A DNA stretch of 64,000 nucleotides, from positions 1-64,000 of the forward strand of contig CAZQDZ010000015.1 of the NCBI GenBank assembly GCA_964591455.1. Direction: 5' to 3'. The stretch's first letter is position 1. Every line of letters begins with the position of its first letter. Source of the stretch: RFSX01 sp964591455. GTDB taxonomy: Bacteria; Bacteroidota; Bacteroidia; Chitinophagales; Saprospiraceae. Shown piece after piece: positions 26,401 to 34,700 of the stretch. The position numbers and the translations under genes are program-made. The notes under the pieces are model-generated. The model worked only from the letters and a program-made list of their open reading frames with translations, did not search any database and was not told the origin of the DNA.

Positions 26401-28209
26401 TGTATTAATCTTAATGACCTTGTGGAAGTAATCGGCGGCACTGGCACGTGGACGGTAGATCCTTTTTATCTAGCTGATGGGGGTGATGGAAGTGATGTGA
26501 CCAATATTTGTTTTGACGGCTTAGGGGCAGGTACGGCCTATAATTTCAGCTTCACAGCGGAGGATGATAATGGTATGTGTTTGCCTGTGACAGAATTGAC
26601 AACAGTTTTTGTGAGTGATTGTAGTTGCCCTAATGTAGACCTTAATCCGACTGATCTATTATGTCAAGGAGAAACGTTAGACTTAACCACACTAGAAAGC
26701 ACACTTACTGCAGATGGAGATTGGTCTGCATCTCAGGGAGGTACATCAATCCCGCTTCAGAATAATATCTTAGAAACGGCTGGATTAGAAGGCGTGATAG
26801 ATTTGACATTTACACCGACTGGAAGTTTTGATCCTGCCTGCCAACCAGGGTTGACCACCGTAGAGATATTCGTGGCGCAGTCGGCTGGTGTTGCTACGCC
26901 AGTGGAGTTCTGTTCAGGACAGGCCGAAGTCGTTGATTTGTTTGGTCAGTTGACAGGCGCAGACCCAGGCGGTGTGTGGACTGAGGCGAGTACTAATCCT
27001 TTCCAAGACGGCTTTGATGATATTGCAGGTACTTTCAATACGGAGTTTCAGCGAAGTGGGGTATATGAATTTATGTATACCACAGAGGCGGCAGGATCTT
27101 GCCCTGCGGATGAAGAAGTTGTCTCTATCAATTTATTGTTCAATCCAAATGCAGATGCAGGAACAGGCGGCGTAATTACATGCAATTCTTCCGTAGAGAT
27201 AGGTGGACCAAACACAACAGTGGGCGGCGACTTTACACATATATGGACAGCGACTGATGGTGGATCACTAACAGTAGATGATCAGCCTTTGGTGATGGTT
27301 AGCCAACCGGGCACCTATACCTTACTAGTCACAGATGCCAATGGATGTACCTCAGAAGATACAGCCGTGGTGACCTCAGATGGTGGATTGACAGCGGGCT
27401 TAGATATCAATGAACCTGATTGTCCAGGCGAATTTGGTCAAGCTATTGTGACGACTACTAATGGCGCAGGCACTGTTTTGTTTTCTATAGATAATGGAGA
27501 AAATTTCCAGGAGTCAGACATGTTCAATAATCTTCCAGCAGGACCACACTCTATTCTTGTCACTGATGATAATGGCTGCGAAATTCTATTGGATTTTGTA
27601 ATACCTGAACCAGATATTTTGAATGTAGACTCAGGTGAAGACAGACAAGTCGAGTTAGGAGACTCACTTTATATTATTAGCGCTGCGCTCGCTGATGATA
27701 TAGACCCAGCAACCATAGAGTTGGTGACTTGGGTAGATTCAGAATCCGGCACTGTCTTATGCTCAGGACCCTTATCGCTTTGTAGAGATATAGAAGTAGA
27801 CCCTGTAATATTTAATGAGTACTGCGTTACCATTGTCAATAATGAGGGTTGTGAGGCCACAGATTGTGTTATCCTCAGAGAGCAGCTTGTAAGAGATGTC
27901 TTTATCCCTACTGTCTTCAATCCTAATGCAGATAACTCTGTAGACAGGTCATTCTTTGTACAGGCAGACAGGTTTGTAGAAGCTGTAGAAGAGATGGGCA
28001 TTTATGACAGATGGGGACAGCTTGTATTTTCTATTCCTGGTGAAGTATTACCTAATGACCCAGCCGCTGGCTGGAATGGAAGATGGGGTAATACAGGAGG
28101 CTTGCTAGAACAAGGCGTTTACGTCTATTTTATCAGAGTCAGATATTCAAGTTTCGAAAACATGCCAGATACAGAAATCTTTGCGGGGGATATTACCCTC
28201 TTTAGATAA
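20443..28209 (+). CDS. Giant T9SS type B secreted protein 1 (2588 aa)
   Basis: A huge extracellular protein, likely an adhesin or surface-layer component. A signal peptide (1-22) precedes five Cys-rich modules of about 100-120 residues (to about residue 600), each with a VWF/IWYT-type core (GIWYTFMTD, GVWFSVFTD), resembling PPC-like domains. Ig/PKD-like modules follow (PYTYLWDID, TYLWSDGS). Between about residues 1500 and 2100 there are at least four repeats marked by a C-x-CP signature (CGCPS, CNCPD, CGCPM, CSCPN) spaced 180, 187 and 185 residues apart. The end is a type B sorting domain: DVFIPTVFNPN, IYDRWG (D2522), EQGVYVY and a final Arg. No catalytic domain was seen. It is the first of four such genes in a row. 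Confidence 0.9.
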   Translation: MKYFYSFLLTCGCLFSISALQSQELTCADAESNVSSEDCFSSISESGAPGDGTPDAELTNCLSGADVVWFAYQFGSDVLMFEFDGGGNAALFEGADCGSLVELECGGVLTVPNDPSLTYFIAVEDGEDFDINPITQPSNENCNNATNLSGSLNDENNGCASPPDGSCGGMHSVWYEIDVNTDGTTLTVEITGGTISNAEINIYDDCAGLQEVATSGACTDVVEADCLAAATYLVEVSSDIPGTFDIEENQVPTGPTEDICDGALTLGSGLLLCGDLESGSPASNACPDTEASGCLVGIEGIWYTFMTDPSLPEFTVTGDFELFEGSDCQSLSFLGDCNSGPLTIAADDSETYWVLMDNNNSFTVETPIPPDNTTCNDATLELDSAPNVFSNCCSPNGEIWYILNADGDARLVSATNISVGSSLQIDIFDNDCSTVLFSATGDFTDEAIPSCGGAPRFVRIMSDLDDCGEVELTATFETNVCPFFNESCDQAEPLSPVTGAPADCASTCNLYFCDSDCGEQGVWFSVFTDVDASEMTISIDAASSDFEPVVQVLQGDCSGGGQQGVLLGCTDGDEFTLAVNGNVSYFIEVSNAAGTGVPGDFDFCVATNVASAQCADGVLVSTRIENDGPDEGPFCAGEKVQFDYTATFTADPLGVGNNCQWLQGIIPSIGPGWDLVACDLESQNIGGQWTFFPEGDVLSQVNSAALGLQPSPHGGNELVFGPGGLAIGDAIPQGWFWTSNGGAGCTNNGGPNTMWGIPQGCGSTADYSITFVLQVRDDIDLAQCLDPEYMKVHVFTMADGMTGCWVNNACSEDAPAIENYQVACDGLPEVCDEVELQICSGDMLNIPLEICDGRDAEIIVMISEDSSTDIDGMEEDNFSSSGSITDELENTSCSIQDAIYEIYAIDDETGCRGPAIEIKVTVFPELQIVFDQRDGELFCPGENLKLGTENMCGTPPYTYLWDIDVTTECIDLPHEPFLPPGDQRVSVIVSDDNGCTAELDFEYETSQQLRLDISGPTSVCVGDGPDNPTYCVRHEVPVFDLDYDWIASPSTGLNFDVSSGDTCIVVMDELSTPGTYDMSVFVTDELSCVYDTTFQIIVDNGPALSLTSGQCTGTEILLIGENTNTNVMATNMHIVQIDTTVVPNQIDTLIGPLQTDSLAVSITDFSGLFELRGASSGGCLSSVPLILPPQPAPDVFVSPPSICAGGTVTLTLNNPGNFASFVWTAGSMTFNTAMISDTPVANTIYTFVGTDFTGCEIIESHEVTVNPDPMVDITGSSTVCNGGATDLIANVTGATSAVTYLWSDGSITQIISVSPASTTTYIVTVTDAVGCSDTATFDVSLANQLTPVASAPSFCEGEMTTISTGAFDSYMWTDPSNAAIPGAGQTLDVTIPGTYSLTVTDVTGCTGTTTVEVVEVSRLPNALSESSATLCNDTGGTDSTSINLDAIVEPGIQGFWTDDNNNNISATSNDFSVVGLPAGTYEFSFVTENATDPCPNETVPFQLIVNDCGCPSVAVGNLTDYCASDNNIAFDLSQIQFTTEMGEWNIDRPGDIDITGDQILVDATTAPGTYTLVYTLTTTPPSPCSASSVPITFDVFQQPFATVESDVSSCNSGATGEPTDLDLNAQITAGDNTGTWSHNGAGPPINGTIVDFDGVVLGDYIYEYTLDVEPGSPCMPLQLMTTIRVIDCNCPDISIMPLDDLCTSGTTINLNTFLNNPDNQAGTWSVNDPNGTAVSGNALIGDRFQSDNLEAGTYTATYSLIMPIAGCDMINTVTQDIVINDEPEATLAAATMNVCNADDDMNSLPFVVDLDTLLVSGSGDWSVGASFPGSFDEDENIVDFTGVPPNTYEIVFTTDDALAPCDEVDIPLEINVAACGCPMFLFTTPDEFCTTDGRIDLDQFITNIDDLPDGEWVIVSGSSDPNLDGSEVNLTNYVTGPYEYQYRLGMIPMGCNIRTLNIVINVIESVEVIIEPIVSPCNVVQNDGSHCINLNDLVEVIGGTGTWTVDPFYLADGGDGSDVTNICFDGLGAGTAYNFSFTAEDDNGMCLPVTELTTVFVSDCSCPNVDLNPTDLLCQGETLDLTTLESTLTADGDWSASQGGTSIPLQNNILETAGLEGVIDLTFTPTGSFDPACQPGLTTVEIFVAQSAGVATPVEFCSGQAEVVDLFGQLTGADPGGVWTEASTNPFQDGFDDIAGTFNTEFQRSGVYEFMYTTEAAGSCPADEEVVSINLLFNPNADAGTGGVITCNSSVEIGGPNTTVGGDFTHIWTATDGGSLTVDDQPLVMVSQPGTYTLLVTDANGCTSEDTAVVTSDGGLTAGLDINEPDCPGEFGQAIVTTTNGAGTVLFSIDNGENFQESDMFNNLPAGPHSILVTDDNGCEILLDFVIPEPDILNVDSGEDRQVELGDSLYIISAALADDIDPATIELVTWVDSESGTVLCSGPLSLCRDIEVDPVIFNEYCVTIVNNEGCEATDCVILREQLVRDVFIPTVFNPNADNSVDRSFFVQADRFVEAVEEMGIYDRWGQLVFSIPGEVLPNDPAAGWNGRWGNTGGLLEQGVYVYFIRVRYSSFENMPDTEIFAGDITLFR

Positions 28210-28216
28210 AATATAT

Positions 28217-28266
28217 AATCAGTCAGGCCGCTACTCATATGAGAGTGCTGCCTGACTGATTTTTTC
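28217..28266 (+). terminator. Intrinsic terminator after giant gene 1
   Basis: A 12-bp perfect inverted repeat (AATCAGTCAGGC / GCCTGACTGATT) followed directly by a run of six Ts, 8 bp after the stop codon. Confidence 0.9.
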
Positions 28267-28345
28267 CATCCTACACCATTCCCGCCATTCCTAGCGCTTT
28301 ATTCCTTATTCCATAAATAACATCCTAATCTTCACATTCGTTGTA

Positions 28346-28353
28346 TAGCTTTG
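28346..28353 (+). promoter_or_regulatory. Possible -7 element of giant gene 2
   Basis: TAGCTTTG is a perfect TAnnTTTG match, 24 bp before the start codon. With the terminator just upstream it suggests that this gene is transcribed on its own. No clear -33 match was found. Confidence 0.45.
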
Positions 28354-28376
28354 TAGTCAGCTAGTTAGAGCGAATT

Positions 28377-31300
28377 ATGTCTTGGAAATTTATAGCCATA
28401 CTATTAGTGATTATGCCGGCAGCCTTGATAGGACAATGCTTCCTCTCCAGTCCTGTGTCTATAACGCCAGAATCTAGCACAGACATAATTATCAGTGTAT
28501 CTGGTCTAACGCCTGAGGACCTTTCTAGCACTCAAGGCATCTGTGCCATCAATATTGAATGGGAGCACGGACGTCAGGAGAATCTTCGATTTGAATTAAT
28601 ATCTCCGGCTGGTCAGGTCGTGTCTCTTATAGGCCCAGGTATCTCTAATGGCGCTTTTTCGGGTAACATTAATTGGAATGTAAATTTCACACCCTGTGCA
28701 CTGCCCACCGCACCTGACCCTGGGATACTCCCCGTCTGGGATAATGACCAGCAATGGCTATCGTTCACCAACTATATTGGGACTTATCATCCGCATGATG
28801 GTTGCTTGGAAGACTTCGATACAGGTAGTGCCAATGGAGATTGGATACTGAATATCACCAATCGAGGTACCAATTCTGGTGACCTGATATTCATCGAAAT
28901 ATTCTTTTGTGAAGGGTCAGCGTCTTGTAGCCAGTGTGTGGTCGATGCAGGAAGCTTTTCACCTGCACAGATTGTCCTGTGTGAAGGAGCAGATCAGTTG
29001 TCTCAGTTGGATTCCACCTCAGTTTATGGGGCACTGCCATCTCCTGGTACAGATATCAGATACCTCGTGGATGATGGTGCAGGTGGTCTCTTGGTGCTGG
29101 AAGCGTGGGAAGATGTACAGGCATTACCTGAGGGGCCCTTAGACATACAAGTGATTACGACCACGGATGATAATCTCCCGCTGATAGATGCTATTTCTTC
29201 TCTTGGAGAATTGCAAGCCATATTAGATAGAGGCCTTTGTCTTAGTATATCAGACAATAGTCTCGCCGTAAGATATATAGATGCAGTAACTATAGAGAAT
29301 ATAGAAATTGACCTATGCGAAGGTGACACGGTACGCGTAGACAATATGGTCTTTACAGAAGCGATAGATACATCCTTCTTTCCCTCTTCAGCCATGATGT
29401 GTGATACCTTAATTCAGCTCAACATAGAAGCGGTGCAAGTAGAAGCGGTCATCGCACAAAATGGCAATCCAGTTGTGTGTGGACAGCGCCAGTTTCTGGA
29501 TGGGAGCCAAAGTATAGCCAGCTTACAGGCTGATTTCCAATGGTCTACAACGGATGGTAATATCCTCAATGGTCTGGGGTCTGTAGCTACCATCAATGCG
29601 GGCGGAACCTATTTTTTAGAATTGAATGATAGGGGATGTATCGATGTAGATTCTATTGTTCTTACTGCGATAGATACTTTCTTCTTGACTTTAGAACAGG
29701 TACCTGTGGACTGTTTTGGAGATTCACTGAATATCATTTTGAGAGATTCCTTCGATATCAACGCTGGGCCTATAGCGCTGAGATTTCCTGATATCACAGG
29801 ACCGCCAGGCAGCACAACTAATCTGTTAGGCAATCTAATCAATGTCTCAGAGACAGGTCTGTATACTATCCAATCTCAGGCAGGTACATGTATGCGTGAA
29901 GATACCATTACAGTAATAGACAATACGCAGGAATTGATGTTTATAGCAGCGGCAGAAGATACGCTGGGCTGTAATAGCCAAGAGGTCATCATTAGTCTGA
30001 CGACAAATGCACTTAATCCGATTTTCGCTTTTGATGGTCCGGAAGCTATTCCTGATGGCAATTCCAATCCCTCTGTGATGACGGCTGGAATTTATAATGT
30101 GACTGTAACTGATGAGAATATGTGTACGGCATCCACGTCCATAGAGGTGGTCAGCCAACTTGATTTTCCTTCTGTGTTAATTCAAGATATAGTAATCCCT
30201 TGTGGTGGACAGACAACCCTGGAGGCCGCAGTAACAGGCAATATAGATTCTATAAGATGGACAGATACTGCTGGCGAATTACTCACAGGCACCCCGCCAA
30301 TTGTCAGTGATACGGGCACCTATTTACTATCAGTTTTCGACATGCAAGGATGTAACCTCCTAGATGTGCCTGTTATGGTTACGGCAGATGATACCCCTTT
30401 ATTCACGACCACTGATGCGGTATTGATACCGTGCAGCACTGGTTCAGTTATGGTCACAAGTAATGATCCTTCTGTTCAAGTCACCACTAATAGTATAATA
30501 TGGACAGATGTGAATGGTCAGGTGATTTCTAATGAACCAGAGATATTATTGTCCGAAGAAGAGACAGTGATGCTGACCCTTACGGATGGTAATGGGTGCA
30601 TAGGTACACATACAGTTACCGCTCGCCTGCAATCAGCAGAAAGTACATTGCAGGATATCAATCTTGAAATAGAGGCAGGCAATTGCCTGTCCTTAGATAG
30701 CACGGTTCTAAATCTGATAGGGCCCCTCGATCAAGTCTCACAGATTCTCGTCAATGGCGAAACGGTAGACATCGCGTCTTCATATTTGCTGCCAGATGGC
30801 GACTATGACTTGGCCTTATTAGATAATAATGGGTGTAGGCTAGACACGATGATCATACTCATGAATGACGCCATTGAACCTGTTGTCAGTCTAGGGTCTG
30901 ATGTCACGTTGGCAGCTGGGGAGAGTTATTCCATTCCTATTATGACTGCAGGAATTGATACAGATAATATATTGACTTGGTCTCTTCCGAGTCTCTTATC
31001 ATGTGATCAATGTCTTGATCCTATAATCCAAGTCACTCAGGACACCCTCATCGTATTAGAGATAACCGATGTGAATGGCTGTCAAGCGATAGATAGTTTG
31101 CTGATTACAGTCTTAGAAGATATTTCCCCGCCCACGCCACCATCGACGGGCATGACCGATTTTTTTATGCCTACCATCTTTCAGCCTGCGCTCTCGCCAC
31201 CTGATAATCAGTTGGTTTTAGGTATAAATCAGGCCTTATATACTGATTATATGTTTTTTCTCTATGATAGATGGGGTAATCTTATATTCCAATCCGAAGG

Positions 31301-31448
31301 TCCTGCAGACCAAAATGAGATATTCTTATGGGATGGGCGCTTTCGAAATAGAGAGGCGGAGCAAGGAGTTTATGTATATGTGGCAATATTATTGCAAGTA
31401 GATGGGTTGGAAGTCGTGAATAGTGGACATATAACCCTACTTAGATAG
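28377..31448 (+). CDS. T9SS type B secreted protein 2 with P-domain-like N-terminus (1023 aa)
   Basis: Signal peptide (about 1-20, IGQC), then residues 20-180 resemble the proprotein-convertase P domain (Homo B): EHGRQENLRFELISPAGQ, LIGPGISNGAFSG, WLSFTNYIGTYH and GDWILNITNRGTNSGDLIF. P domains usually follow subtilase proteases, but no protease is present here. The middle is a string of Ig/PKD-like and Cys-containing modules (IRWTDTAGELL, IIWTDVNG, ILTWSLPS). The C-terminus is a type B T9SS domain: FFMPTIFQP, LYDRWG (D964), EQGVYVY and final HITLLR. Predicted to be exported to the cell surface. It sits between two terminator/leader regions, probably as its own transcript. Confidence 0.9.
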   Translation: MSWKFIAILLVIMPAALIGQCFLSSPVSITPESSTDIIISVSGLTPEDLSSTQGICAINIEWEHGRQENLRFELISPAGQVVSLIGPGISNGAFSGNINWNVNFTPCALPTAPDPGILPVWDNDQQWLSFTNYIGTYHPHDGCLEDFDTGSANGDWILNITNRGTNSGDLIFIEIFFCEGSASCSQCVVDAGSFSPAQIVLCEGADQLSQLDSTSVYGALPSPGTDIRYLVDDGAGGLLVLEAWEDVQALPEGPLDIQVITTTDDNLPLIDAISSLGELQAILDRGLCLSISDNSLAVRYIDAVTIENIEIDLCEGDTVRVDNMVFTEAIDTSFFPSSAMMCDTLIQLNIEAVQVEAVIAQNGNPVVCGQRQFLDGSQSIASLQADFQWSTTDGNILNGLGSVATINAGGTYFLELNDRGCIDVDSIVLTAIDTFFLTLEQVPVDCFGDSLNIILRDSFDINAGPIALRFPDITGPPGSTTNLLGNLINVSETGLYTIQSQAGTCMREDTITVIDNTQELMFIAAAEDTLGCNSQEVIISLTTNALNPIFAFDGPEAIPDGNSNPSVMTAGIYNVTVTDENMCTASTSIEVVSQLDFPSVLIQDIVIPCGGQTTLEAAVTGNIDSIRWTDTAGELLTGTPPIVSDTGTYLLSVFDMQGCNLLDVPVMVTADDTPLFTTTDAVLIPCSTGSVMVTSNDPSVQVTTNSIIWTDVNGQVISNEPEILLSEEETVMLTLTDGNGCIGTHTVTARLQSAESTLQDINLEIEAGNCLSLDSTVLNLIGPLDQVSQILVNGETVDIASSYLLPDGDYDLALLDNNGCRLDTMIILMNDAIEPVVSLGSDVTLAAGESYSIPIMTAGIDTDNILTWSLPSLLSCDQCLDPIIQVTQDTLIVLEITDVNGCQAIDSLLITVLEDISPPTPPSTGMTDFFMPTIFQPALSPPDNQLVLGINQALYTDYMFFLYDRWGNLIFQSEGPADQNEIFLWDGRFRNREAEQGVYVYVAILLQVDGLEVVNSGHITLLR

Positions 31449-31752
31449 TAAATTGGTTGTATTTTTGTAAAACATTTGTCATATCTATCTTCTGATCAAG
31501 CTTGATTTGCGAGATTGGAAAATCCGATTTTAAGTAAGTTTGTCTGTTTAGCGTCCATACAGTTATGTATTATGACGTTTGAAAACTACCTATACCTTAA
31601 TCGGTAACAACACCCATATAATTTTATAGTGAATCGACCTTCTCAGAGGGTTGGAAACCTTGGATTTTATTACCACCTGGCAATGACAGGTGTGACAGCT
31701 ATTTTTTTTGCGTTTGTCACATTCTTCAATGTCAGCGTATATATGTTATCAA
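31449..31752 (+). other. Leader/intergenic region before giant gene 3, 304 bp, with two hairpins
   Basis: No gene was found. Near the right end a 6-bp hairpin (CACCTG/CAGGTG, 31674-31692) is followed by a second (TGTGACA/TGTCACA, 31691-31721) whose loop holds eight Ts. The two hairpins share two bases, so they may compete. A terminator-like or leader function is possible but unproven. Confidence 0.4.
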
Positions 31753-34700
31753 ATGAGACAATTAATTCTTCTTTGCATTCTGATGACCGCAATTTCTACT
31801 CAGAGCCTTCTAGCGGATAATCATTTTATGAGTCCTTCTTCAGTGGAGATAACAGATCCACCTAGGCCGCCTAGAGTTAATTTTAGCCCATTTCTCTGCG
31901 CAGATGAACAGACAGATGTCAAGCTCTTCTTAATCGATAGGGAACCTGGGGTGAATTACACTTGGGATATTCCAGCAAGTGTTTTGAGTGTTACTAGATT
32001 CTCCGCGAATGGAGATACAGTTTGCATAGCTGATATATCTGCATGGAATTTCATATTGGACTTTATAACCATCACAGCAGAAAATTCATGTGATGCGGTC
32101 TTTGAACGCTTATTTATAGAACTAGGAGCACCATTAACGCTACAAGAATTACCTCTGGATACTATCTGTACTGGAAGAACTTTAAGAGTCAGTCCTGACA
32201 ATCAAAACAGGATTCAAAGGTGGGATTGGGATTTTAATGGGGGTGAGGTCGTCAATGGAGATGAAACCTCTGGAGAACCCTTTGATTTGAGATATGAGAC
32301 AGAAGGACTTCATACCTATACCTTGTTTGCTTCGGATGGTAATGGTTGTGTGTTTTCACAGGATTATCAGGTGATGGTCTATGATGCACCACCACAACCC
32401 GCTATTCAATGTACGAGTATGCCCAATATGGTGATTTTAGATTGGATAGAAGATCCGAATTTCACTTATGATATTAATACCAGCCAATTTGAATCTAATC
32501 TTACTGGTGTGATGACTGGCCCAACACAGATGACAGTGACGGGATTTAATTCTCCTTGTCAGTTTGCCATTTTTAGTGTAATCGCTACTGGAACAAATCC
32601 AGAGCCTTGTAACGTAAGTAATGAGACTTCACTTTGTAGACCTAGTCCTAGACCAGAGTTCCAATTTCAGCATCAGCCGAATAGAACAACCTATTGTGAA
32701 GGAGATGCCATAGAAATTATAAATCTAGTTGCTGTTGTCAATGGTACGCCTAATCCACCTACAGGTGTGTGGGAACCAACTGGAAGTCAGACACAACTCG
32801 ACCCAGGATTTTCAGTATCAGTAGATGGTACCTCTGGGACTTGGGACCCTACTGGCTTAGCAATAGACGAATACGATATCCAATATACCTATACCAATCC
32901 TATAGATGGTTGTACGACGATGGAAGCCGTTTTCTTTAGAGTAATGGAGAGACCCTTGCCTAATGCACAAGTAGATCAAACAGATATATGTGCGGATGAA
33001 GAAGTTATTTTAACCTTTTCAAGATATGAAGACCAACCAGCTCCTAATGTGACTGTGCCTACAGGCATGAGTTTAGAAACATTGACGGATAGTACGAGAC
33101 TGATTACTTTTCCTAATGTAAGTACGACACATGAAATCATAGTAGCCTATGATAATATAGAAGACTGTGAGCCAGTTATAGAATCGGTATTTGTGACCAC
33201 AACGGCCAAGCCTACTGTAGACTTGATGTGTGGTCAGGATGAGACAAATGCCATCAACATAGAATGGAATAATTCAGGATTCGGTGCTGATGTTGTACTG
33301 AATGGACAGCCGATTCCTGGCAGCACAACGGATAACTCTATGAGGATAGATGGACTGGCTGCAGATACTGGTTACGAAGTTATAGTCAACTTACAAACCT
33401 TGGCCTGCGGGGTTGTCAGCGATACGATTGTATGCAGAACGACGAGTTGTGTGCCTGCGATGGTAGATCTAAGCAATGTACCTACAACGCCTATATGCTA
33501 CGACCCATTTGCTGGTGTGCCTATCGTACTGGATGTAAATATCCAACCAGGACCAGGCGGCGCACCAGGAAGTTTTATTTGGGATACACCGCTTGTAGAT
33601 GCCTTAAATAATTTTACACCTGATGATCCTCTAGTAAGGGATTATATCTTACCTGCGATATATGAAGATGTCAATGGATGTACTGAACAAATAGATGTCC
33701 CTGTATCCGTACTCACACAACCTAGACCTTTTTTAAATGTGGATCAGACAAACGTCTGTCTACAGGATGGTCAAGTTTCTATAATGAGTAATAATATCAT
33801 AGGTACTGTCATCATTGATTTTGATGATCCATTACCGGCAGGGGTTACCTTAGTAAGTGGCACTGGAAATGGTCCTTTTGAGTTCGCTTTTTCAGCTGCA
33901 GGTGAATTCGTTTTAGGAGCGGTAGCATCTTTGGAAGGCTGCTCAGGACCAAGAGAAGAAATAACAATCATAGTAGAAGAAACACCTATATTGGGTGCTA
34001 CATGTGCAGATCAGGGAGAAGATGCCATTACGTTAGAGTGGAATGACTTAGGTCTCCCGGTTTCTATTCTGCAAGATGGATCACCTATAGCTACAGATAT
34101 TACTGACCAGACTCTTGAGATCACTAATCTGGCACCAAATACAACTTTTGAATTTATTGTCTCAGTCACAGATCCTACTTGTGGTCTTATAACTGAAACA
34201 ATCTCATGTGTCACCTTCGCTTGCATAGATCCGGATGTGACCAATAATATACCACAAGGACCTATATGCTGGGATATCCCTTCTATGGGTGGATTCCCGC
34301 TGGATGTGGTTGTAGAGCCAGGTGCTGGCGGTGCACCGGGCAACTTTGTTTGGGATTCGCCAGACGTTAATACCAATGGAGAATTTACACCACAAGATGA
34401 TGTACAAGTCAATTATTCTATAGATGGCATATACACAGATGATGATGGATGTACGGAGACCATTACGGTGGACTTCACGCTGGTACAGACGGCTGTGGTA
34501 TCACTTTCACTAATGGGTTCAGATACCCTGTGTGGTGATGGCGCAGAGGTAACATTACTAGGAGAATTCAATGGCATAGATCCTAATGAGGTCGTATTTG
34601 TTACTGATTTCCCACCAGGAGTTACGGCTGATGAAGTAGCACCAGGAGAATTCAGATTGACCTTCCCAGGACCAGGTGACTATCCACTCAGCATGAGAGT

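Noticed and set aside
31629..31820. A 63-codon open frame overlapping the start of giant gene 3
   Set aside because: It covers the leader hairpins and the signal-peptide region in another frame, shows no recognisable protein features, and conflicts with the clear T9SS gene.
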